Source: an uncultured Lachnospiraceae bacterium (lineage in GTDB: Bacteria > Bacillota > Clostridia > Lachnospirales > Lachnospiraceae). From it: 7,462 nucleotides of DNA. Shown here piece by piece: positions 1-4,800 of the stretch (its first letter is position 1; each line of letters begins with the position of its first letter). The stretch covers positions 1 through 7,462 of the forward strand of contig CAJUTQ010000022.1 in NCBI GenBank assembly GCA_910589265.1, in the 5' to 3' direction. Under the pieces are notes generated by a model that worked only from the letters and a program-made list of their open reading frames with translations, did no database searches and was not told where the DNA came from. The position numbers and the translations under genes are program-made.

Positions 1-75
1 GGCTGTCATCCGGCAAAACCGCAGAATATCTTTTCCAAACTTCAGGACAAACCGCTCGAATTCATCATTATTCAT
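1..75 (-). CDS. ECF-type RNA polymerase sigma factor, N-terminal 25 codons only (runs off the left edge)
   Basis: The minus strand opens with ATG at 75-73 and stays open to base 1, giving a peptide that starts MNNDEFERFVLKFGKDILRF and continues with CRMTA. This acidic start followed by an amphipathic helix ending in an RFC-type motif is how region 2 begins in many sigma-70 family (ECF) factors of Clostridia; the assignment comes from recall of the family. An in-frame ATG at 84-82 directly abuts the AGGAGG at 90-85, so the ATG at 75, nine bases from that site, is the better start. Such factors bind core RNA polymerase and direct it to a small regulon, often including their own promoter. Only the first part of region 2 is visible, so the subgroup and any anti-sigma partner cannot be judged. 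Confidence 0.65.
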   Translation of the reverse strand, partial: MNNDEFERFVLKFGKDILRFCRMTA

Positions 76-99
76 AGCAGCCATCCTCCTTCTTCTTTC

Positions 100-117
100 A
101 AGTCGATTTATCGACTT
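100..117. promoter_or_regulatory. 18-bp palindrome in the leader of the sigma-factor gene, possible operator
   Basis: AAGTCGAT, a TT spacer and ATCGACTT form perfect 8-bp arms. The site lies 10 bases upstream of the AGGAGG (85-90) of the sigma-factor gene. A second, weaker dyad, GCAAA-GA-TTTGC, lies at 126-137. There is no T-tract after the palindrome on either strand, so it is not a terminator. It could be a repressor site or a leader-RNA hairpin; the binding protein is unknown. Confidence 0.4.
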
Positions 118-258
118 TGTGACTTGCAAAGATTTGCCCTTGCATGTATATATTGTCATGGCGCTGGAAAAAGTTTTCGATTTTTAAAAAAATTTAAACA
201 TTTTTATAGTCAAATAAAAACTATGGCTGGAATCTCACAATCGCAAAACGTTTATGCT

Positions 259-533
259 TTACTCCCCAATTCCTTCAAATGTTAATCGAAGCTTTGCTTC
301 GATTTGATGTGCCTCTCTTAAAACTCTTGTCTTTCCATTCTGACAAGATTTTGGGGCAAAACATAGGTCTTGCTTACTTCCGTCCATGATTTTAGTCTGA
401 TTATATTCGGAAATTCTTTATGTAATTTATCCATTTTCCGTATCCACACCGGATTTGCTGTGTAAACAGTTGCTTCGTCCTCGTCGTCATTTAGCTTGAT
501 TACAACCTCCTGTTCGTATCTTGATAATTTCAT
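259..533 (-). pseudogene. Small conserved mobile-element protein of the 'YEQE' type, frameshifted near its C-terminus
   Basis: The frame starts at ATG 533-531 (MKLSRYEQEVVIKLNDDEDE), with AAAGGGG at the right distance upstream. A TTG 39 bases further up has no ribosome-binding site and was not used. The opening resembles a short family of unknown function that is common in conjugative elements of gut Firmicutes, usually with a SKYEQE-type start, a central VYT motif and a C-terminal PR-x-L-x-EAQR-like tail. Here the starting frame stops at 318-320 after 71 residues. The expected tail (GKTRVLREAHQIEAKLR) lies in the next frame and runs to TAA at 259-261, so a one-base indel near 338-345 split the gene. 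The repaired product would be about 91 residues. Its start overlaps the upstream broken frame as ATGA, suggesting translational coupling. The family is from recall; the frameshift is read from the sequence. Confidence 0.6.
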
Positions 534-769
534 TTCATACCCCTTTCTCCGGTGCCGAATTTTTCTGTCCAAAATTGAGGGGTTTTATAAATCTGCTGTT
601 CTCCCCTTACTGTTTCCTGACAGGCAACCCTTGTCGGCGTTGTATCGTCCAGTATTGACGCTCAAATTATTTCAAAATTGGTCTTGGCGGTATATGTCAG
701 CTTGGACAGTCATTTAATTGTACTGCCATTATCCAGCAAAATATCCTGCTTTCCCGTATATCCATCATG
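530..769 (-). pseudogene. Unrecognised broken reading frame coupled to the YEQE-type gene
   Basis: One minus-strand frame stays readable from 769 down to its TGA at 532-530, interrupted only by TGA codons at 712-710 and 664-662. The pieces read GYTGKQDILLDNGSTIK, LSKLTYTAKTNFEII and ASILDDTTPTRVACQ..., ending FGTGERGMK. The last TGA overlaps the ATG of the next gene as ATGA, an arrangement typical of genuine neighbouring genes. I do not recognise the family. The coupling and the protein-like composition across three pieces suggest a decayed gene of the same mobile element. No start codon or ribosome-binding site can be assigned. It could also be chance open frame, because each piece is short. 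Confidence 0.35.
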
Positions 770-951
770 TCAGAACTTTTCCAAAAACTGAAAATTTTTA
801 TCATGCCGGAAAAATATGGTAGGAATCCGCCGTTTTATGTGGTATGCTGTTTTTCGTGAAAAAAATGTGAAAAGAAATTCTAAGGTGATAAAGAACACCA
901 CCTAAGACTTTCTAAGTTTGACATAGGATTTATTAATGAAAACACAAGTAA

Positions 952-1065
952 GTATTCTGGAACGCCTACAAAGGCGATATTGATTCCGCCCCGTCCCAAA
1001 CCGTAACTGAGCATTTTGAAGAAATCATCGAAAAGGCAGAAAACTTTGTAGGTACTTCCAAATAG
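952..1065 (+). pseudogene. Orphan C-terminal gene fragment, plus strand, family unknown
   Basis: A 37-codon open stretch follows a TAA at 949-951 and ends at TAG 1063-1065. It reads FWNAYKGDIDSAPSQTVTEH, then FEEIIEKAENF and VGTSK. The acidic amphipathic C-terminal helix and the codon use look like the end of a real protein. There is no start codon with a ribosome-binding site in this frame. An ATG at 936 in another frame runs into the same region and stops after 15 codons, so a frameshift may separate start and tail. It is the only gene-like remnant on the plus strand in the left half. I do not recognise it and cannot exclude chance. Confidence 0.3.
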
Positions 1066-1155
1066 AAACTTGCTTACATATTCATACAGTTTTTAAAAAT
1101 CAAGCAGACTGAAAAGAATATTAACGATCTTCTTTAAGAGGATATTATCCTTATT

Positions 1156-1557
1156 TTACTCCAGTTTGTTCATGGGAGCATATGCCTCTATCGTTTTCTT
1201 TTAGGTATAGATCTCCACCCTGCTCTCAATATATAATGCCTTATTCCAGTGTAAAACTACATTTTTTCGTTTTTATAAATACTCTCCCTAATTCCTCTTT
1301 TTCCAATCTGTCCAATTCCCTTTTAGCCCTGTGAAAAACTTCTTGTAATTTTCTTTCTTCAATAAATTTTAATAAATAATAAAATGCTGCTGCGTCAAAG
1401 GGACACCATGTCAAACGGTTTATTTGCAGTAAGCACATGAATCCCTGATTCATAAAACTCAGGTCGAATACCCCTGCATTTCTTTTACTATCAATTCCTT
1501 TATCTGCTCACAAATAATTTTTTCATTATTACATATCGTTATAGTCAATCTCCCCAT
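1156..1557 (-). pseudogene. LytTR-family response regulator (AgrA/VirR type), decayed with most of the receiver missing
   Basis: Three colinear pieces align with the layout of LytTR response regulators, which are phosphorylated by a membrane histidine kinase and bind promoter DNA. Piece one (1557-1459) reads LTITICNNEKIICEQIKELI, matching the first strand and helix of a receiver, where the usual acidic pair DD is NN here; it ends at TGA. Piece two (to TAA 1243-1241) contains PFDAAAFYYLLKFIEERK and QEVFHRAKREL, the receiver end around the conserved K-P (here K-F), then IKTKKCSFTLE, the first strand of LytTR. Piece three, in shifted frames, reads ESRVEIYT, a stop, then KKTIEAYAPMNKLE, ending at TAA 1158-1156. 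About 60 receiver residues, including the phospho-acceptor aspartate, are missing between pieces one and two. The rest of the LytTR domain is not found. No kinase gene is adjacent. The product cannot be functional. Confidence 0.6.
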
Positions 1558-1667
1558 CTACTATCCATAATCTTTATTATGAAAATAGTCTTTTTATATA
1601 ACGATAACGACAATAAATTTATATATTCTTCTTTGATGGTATGTGCATTGTTATGAATAGAAATAAT

Positions 1668-1819
1668 CTATTTAGTGTTTGTTTGTTCATCCTCAAATAC
1701 TAACTCATACATAGCCAAACAAAATTTAGCCTGCTTTGCCTTTTCACGTAATGTAAAGCGCTTTCTACGAATTGTAGCCTCTGTTATATATAGCTTTTTG
1801 CCATATCCTTATCAGACAT
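1668..1819 (-). pseudogene. Helix-turn-helix DNA-binding fragment, one-base deletion
   Basis: The frame opens with ATG 1819-1817 (MSDKDMAKSY) and hits TAA after 11 codons. One frame over it continues ITEATIRRKRFTLREKAKQA and then KFCLAMYELVFED, ending at TAG 1670-1668. Adding one base in the TATATATAA run joins them into about 50 residues. The pattern SDK-[DE]-[MI]-A-K followed by ITEATIRR is a helix-turn-helix. The REKAKQAK...LA..EL run resembles the linker helix before the DUF2087 domain in some Clostridia regulators (from recall). No DUF2087 domain follows. The start overlaps the end of the BlaI-type remnant, so the two were either translationally coupled or joined by a recombination. It cannot be made as one protein as it stands. 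Confidence 0.45.
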
Positions 1820-2191
1820 TTTTGAATAAAATTTCTTCTACCTCTTGGAACTGTTCTTTTGTCAAATTTTTGCTTTCCGGCATTACTGCCATTGTATTCT
1901 TCCTGTTCCCCTCAAAATAGCTGTCTACAAATTTTTCACTTCTTTTCTTCTGACATTCCTCCTTTTATTTCATAACAGAATAATGATAAACCCTTGCATC
2001 GTGCTCCTCTATAATATAGCTTAAAACACCTTTTGAACATAGACGGTTTATCAATATCCTTACCATTCTCGGAGACATATTTGACTTCATCCATACTTTT
2101 TCAATCACCTTCTTAACAATCAGTGATGTGTCGCTCAAAACCCTTCTATTATCTTCTATTTGCTCTCGTTAAGAGTCCTTTTTCTTTCTAT
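1812..2191 (-). pseudogene. BlaI/MecI/CopY-family transcriptional repressor, inactivated by several lesions
   Basis: An AAAGGAGG at 2205-2198 is followed six bases later by ATA, where ATG is expected, and then ERKRTLNESK. Next come TAG at 2158-2156 where this family often has tryptophan (S-E-W-K), then KIIEGF, then a one-base deletion near 2136 that creates TGA. After it the frame reads DTSLIVKKVIEKVW, SPRMVRILINRLCSKGVLSY and EEHDARVYHYS, the winged-helix recognition helix and wing of BlaI proteins. A TAA at 1967-1965 interrupts, and the dimerisation tail follows (EKFVDSYFEGN, then ESKNLTKEQFQEVEEILFKN), ending at TGA 1814-1812. The repaired length is about 126 residues, normal for the family. 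These repressors usually control a beta-lactam or copper response next to a BlaR/MecR-like peptidase; none is present here. Confidence 0.75.
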
Positions 2192-2211
2192 GATTTTCCT
2201 CCTTTGTAATA

Positions 2212-2240
2212 TATATTTGACACCATTTCCATTTTGTCAG
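2212..2240 (-). promoter_or_regulatory. Candidate sigma-A promoter of the BlaI-type remnant, with overlapping dyad
   Basis: On the minus strand CTGACA (2240-2235, one mismatch to TTGACA) is followed after 17 bases by AATATA (2217-2212). A TATATA two bases further on is an alternative -10. A TGACA/TGTCA inverted repeat with a 12-bp spacer (2239-2218) sits between the boxes, where an autorepressor would be expected to bind. Transcription would begin almost at the ribosome-binding site at 2205. Confidence 0.35.
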
Positions 2241-2280
2241 TGTTCATTTCCTTATAAAAATATTAAAAAGGGACTTATAG

Positions 2281-2306
2281 AAAAAACAGGAGTGACTACG
2301 CACTCC
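2281..2306 (-). terminator. Rho-independent terminator of the oxidoreductase gene
   Basis: On the minus strand a GGAGTG/CACTCC stem (6 bp, 6-base loop, 2306-2289) is followed by TGTTTTTT (2288-2281). It begins about 25 bases after the TAA of the oxidoreductase gene, so it should end that transcript and insulate the downstream BlaI-type remnant. Confidence 0.75.
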
Positions 2307-2331
2307 CTTTTCCTAAACTTTGTTCCAGTAT

Positions 2332-3861
2332 TTATAATATTGATTTGTCATCCCATTTATGAAGTAATTCAAAACAACCTTTTTTATCCTTCCTAGTAAT
2401 CCGCCATATGGCAAACTTTCCTGCTGTTACTGCTGCTGGAAGTCCCCCTGGAGCCATAATCCACTGGCTGGCAATATAGAGATTTTTTATCCCTTTTATT
2501 GTTCCCTTGACTCGAAAAGGCTTCACTCCCTTTCTCGTAATAAAAGCCATGTATGCTCCATGATATGCGTTACAATATCGCTGGTAGGTGAGAGGAGTCC
2601 AGCAGTCAAGCAATTCTATATGTCCTTGAAGTTTGGGAAACTCCTTGAGCAACCTTTCTTCTATTGCACTAGCTGCCTCCTTCTTCTGAACTTCGTACTC
2701 CTCTTTTGTCAGCCTCCTCCAGTATAAATATTCCTTATCAAATTGGGGAATGTTTACTTGCAACACTACTTTTCCTATTGGGGCAAATGTTCGTTCATAT
2801 TCATAACTTCTCACTGAAATTCTATCAATTTTCTTTCCTCCTATTTCAAAAGGAAGACAATCAAAGACTATTGTTCCCCTCTGATCATATACCCCCTGTT
2901 CCACTATAAATGCAGCCTGAACACCACTTAAAAGAGGATACTTTTCAATATCCCCATAACAGGACTGCCACTTTACATCCATATATTTTTTTCCAATCAA
3001 ATGATGAAACAATTCCATTGTATCCACTGAGGAAATTATATAATCTCCTAACATCCTTTTTTTATCCGCCGTTTCAATTCCTACAGCTTTGTTGTTTTTT
3101 ATTAGAATTCGCAATACTGGAGTGTTGCAGTATAATTTCCCACCCAGCTCCTTGAAACGTTTCGCCATACGGTTTGCCATTGCCAAAGATCCACCCATTG
3201 GAATCTCCCCGTTACCCGATGTAATACTAGCATAAGAAATAAGAAGTGAACTTGCAACCAATTCCTTTGGCAAATAGTCTGTAAATAAGGCCTTTAGTGC
3301 AGGATGTTTGAAACGTTCCGCCATCTCCTGCAAATCTATAGAACCATATTCTTTCATCACCTTTGGCATGTTTGCCATAGAAGCCCCCATATGAATATAA
3401 TCTACAATTCCCATAGCATCTATAGGTTTTTTAGCTGGTATTTCACATTCTTCTGCATATTTCACGTGCTCTACAAATTTCCTAATTTCCCTTTCATCCT
3501 CAGGTGATAATTTCAGAAGCTCTGCCTGGGTCTTCTCCAAATCCTTCCACAATGTTACCCGAATATCTCCTGTAATACTTGTATAAAAATTATCACATTC
3601 TACAAATTTCGTATGTTTCTCCAATGCCCCTACTGTTTCCCATACTCTGCGTAACGCTGTACCCTTCTTCGTTCCAGTAAGCCAATGAATACAATTATCT
3701 ATGTGACAGCCTTTTCTGTTCCATCCCGTACACTGTCCACCAGCTATGGGATTTTTTTCATAAATATCCACTTTATAACCAGCTAGCCTCCCATAAATTC
3801 CTGCTGCCAGCCCTCCAATACCACCACCAATAATTATAATTCTCTTTTTTCTTTCATTCAT
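2332..3861 (-). CDS. FAD-dependent oxidoreductase, phytoene desaturase-like (CrtI-related) group
   Basis: The 509-residue protein is intact. ATG 3861-3859 follows AGGAGG (3873-3868) by six bases, and TAATATA-rich DNA with TATAAT at 3900-3895 and 3887-3882 gives weak -10 candidates. Residues 8-37 form the dinucleotide-binding beta-alpha-beta fold (IIIIGGGIGGLAAGIYGRL, with Glu35 for the ribose). Residues 41-60 (GGQCTGWNRKG, then HIDNCIHWLTGT) match the second FAD-binding element of this family, and residues 460-481 (NLYIASQWIMAPGGLPAA) are the C-terminal FAD-binding motif with GG. These enzymes desaturate or isomerise hydrophobic polyene or fatty substrates; many gut Firmicute members annotated this way have no known substrate. 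No signal peptide or clear membrane helix is seen. No carotenoid gene (such as phytoene synthase) is in the window, so carotenoid synthesis is not implied. The family is secure; the substrate is unknown. Confidence 0.85.
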   Translation of the reverse strand: MNERKKRIIIIGGGIGGLAAGIYGRLAGYKVDIYEKNPIAGGQCTGWNRKGCHIDNCIHWLTGTKKGTALRRVWETVGALEKHTKFVECDNFYTSITGDIRVTLWKDLEKTQAELLKLSPEDEREIRKFVEHVKYAEECEIPAKKPIDAMGIVDYIHMGASMANMPKVMKEYGSIDLQEMAERFKHPALKALFTDYLPKELVASSLLISYASITSGNGEIPMGGSLAMANRMAKRFKELGGKLYCNTPVLRILIKNNKAVGIETADKKRMLGDYIISSVDTMELFHHLIGKKYMDVKWQSCYGDIEKYPLLSGVQAAFIVEQGVYDQRGTIVFDCLPFEIGGKKIDRISVRSYEYERTFAPIGKVVLQVNIPQFDKEYLYWRRLTKEEYEVQKKEAASAIEERLLKEFPKLQGHIELLDCWTPLTYQRYCNAYHGAYMAFITRKGVKPFRVKGTIKGIKNLYIASQWIMAPGGLPAAVTAGKFAIWRITRKDKKGCFELLHKWDDKSIL

Positions 3862-3887
3862 TGTTTTCCTCCTACAGCTTTATTATA

Positions 3888-4083
3888 CTATTCCATTATA
3901 TGATAATCATTTGTATTACTTCGCAGCATATCTACCATCCAACTAGATTCTGGCAATGGGATTTCAGGATGTAGAGCATACTGTTCCATAATTCCATGAA
4001 TCGTGCACTATTACATATTAGCAATACAAGAATTTTTCTTTACTTAAAAAATAACATTTTAGTAAATTGATAGAAAAAGTCTA
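3888..4083 (-). pseudogene. Decayed gene end just upstream of the oxidoreductase, possibly a TetR-type regulator
   Basis: A minus-strand frame open from 4007 to TAG 3890-3888 reads TIHGIMEQYALHPEIPLPES, then SWMVDMLRSNTNDYHIME. Further upstream, in another frame, comes LDFFYQFTKMLFFK, a stop, then RKILVLLICN (4083 to about 4010). The order of a hydrophobic helix, a HG-x-M-like helix and a short acidic tail resembles the C-terminal end of some TetR/AcrR regulators, but this is only a shape resemblance. The last stop is 14 bases before the AGGAGG of the oxidoreductase gene, as expected for an upstream operon partner. At least one stop and one frameshift rule out a full product. A 33-codon remnant starting at ATG 3989 could in principle still be translated. 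Confidence 0.35.
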
Positions 4084-4139
4084 GGCCGTTTTTGCATTCA
4101 TATCCATGGGCATATGTATCCCTAAAAATACAATATTTA

Positions 4140-4437
4140 CTAGCTCTTCCAGCAAAGTATTTTTTGTAGGCTTTGATTATGTAACTTATTTTCCTCCCAT
4201 ACTGTCCACATTCTAGAAATAAATCTAGGATAATCTAAATAATTTTTGATTTCTTTATTATCTTTACTCAACGAAAAACTTATGGTCCCAAAGCATCCTT
4301 TCTGTATAGAATCTTCCCCCGACCTCCTATCAATACTTTTGTATCCAACTGGAATCAAACAATTTAACTCTCCTTTTTTCTCTAATCTCAGCCAGCAACT
4401 TTCTAAATTATTAAAGAAGTTATAAAAATAAAAAAAT
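4140..4437 (-). pseudogene. Unrecognised open fragment without a start, probably part of a decayed gene
   Basis: The frame is open from the T-tract of the hairpin at 4438 down to TAG 4142-4140, about 98 codons. It contains NNLESCWLRLEKKGELNC, then SIDRRSGEDS, CFGTISFSLSKDNKEI, YLDYPRFISRMWTVWEENKL and ends ILCWKS. The stretch is rich in charged residues and tryptophan and reads like real globular protein. The only start candidates are TTG at 4358 without a ribosome-binding site and an internal ATG. It is followed by NIVFLGIHMPMDMNAKTA in another frame and then by the remnant at 3888-4083, so all may once have been one gene. I do not recognise a family. The overlap with a terminator at its 5' side argues that its original start has been lost. 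Confidence 0.35.
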
Positions 4438-4469
4438 CCTTAATAGGCTAATGCCCATTAAGGGTTTTT
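4431..4469 (-). terminator. Strong rho-independent terminator, usable on both strands
   Basis: CCTTAATAGGC (4438-4448) pairs with GCCCATTAAGG (4453-4463) around a TAAT loop. On the minus-strand RNA this is an 11-bp stem with one G-U pair, followed by ATTTTTTT (4437-4431). On the plus strand the pair at 4445/4456 is an A-C mismatch and TTTTT follows at 4465-4469, so it is weaker that way. It would stop transcription coming from the HelD-type gene about 330 bases upstream. Confidence 0.8.
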
Positions 4470-4800
4470 CATGTTTACTATGCTTTTTTCTACACACTCT
4501 AGGATCACATTTTTTACTTTTCAGATTAAAAGTTTGCATAAAATGATATTGTACAAAAAATATTGACAATGTATTCTCAAGATAATCTGACATCATTAGC
4601 CAACCATTTCAACAATCCCCCACAAAATAGTTTCTAAATGTCCACATGGGTATTGCATTCAAGGTATCTAAGATTGACTTCCTCTTCTTAAATTAACTGA
4701 CCGTGAAAGAGCTAATCTTTTCATATAAGTTGTTACAACCATCTGTCCTTGTTTTTGCTACCTACTCTGTTGTTAAGGATTTAGCATATAAGGAAATCAT
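4470..4800. other. 330-bp stretch without a supported gene
   Basis: This lies between the end of the HelD-type gene and the terminator at 4431-4469. All frames are broken every few dozen bases, and I found no convincing hairpin, repeat or protein similarity. A minus-strand stretch containing MQYPCGHLETILWGIVEMVG (near 4645-4590) is the only piece that looks protein-like. It could be a long 3' untranslated region or decayed coding DNA. Confidence 0.5.

Noticed and set aside
284..304. Perfect 9-bp stem with a 3-base loop, a possible terminator of the YEQE-type gene
   Set aside because: No T-tract follows on either strand, and the repeat falls inside the frameshifted coding tail of the gene, so it is more simply coding sequence.
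496..717. 73-codon plus-strand reading frame
   Set aside because: It has no ribosome-binding site and overlaps the minus-strand YEQE-type gene and its coupled frame, which show the better coding signals.
1675..1920. 81-codon plus-strand reading frame
   Set aside because: It is the antisense shadow of the BlaI-type and helix-turn-helix remnants.
259..2191. Stop-codon reassignment or programmed frameshifting as an explanation for the many broken frames
   Set aside because: All three stop codons and several different indels are involved, a start codon is lost, and part of a domain is missing. The intact genes nearby read normally. Simple decay explains this better.
2706..3507. Three plus-strand reading frames of 67 to 81 codons inside the oxidoreductase gene
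   Set aside because: They lie wholly opposite a well-supported gene, lack ribosome-binding sites and encode Phe/Leu/His-rich nonsense typical of antisense frames.
2332..3861. Carotenoid biosynthesis locus
   Set aside because: Only a distant CrtI-like enzyme is present; no phytoene synthase, cyclase or other pathway gene is in the window.
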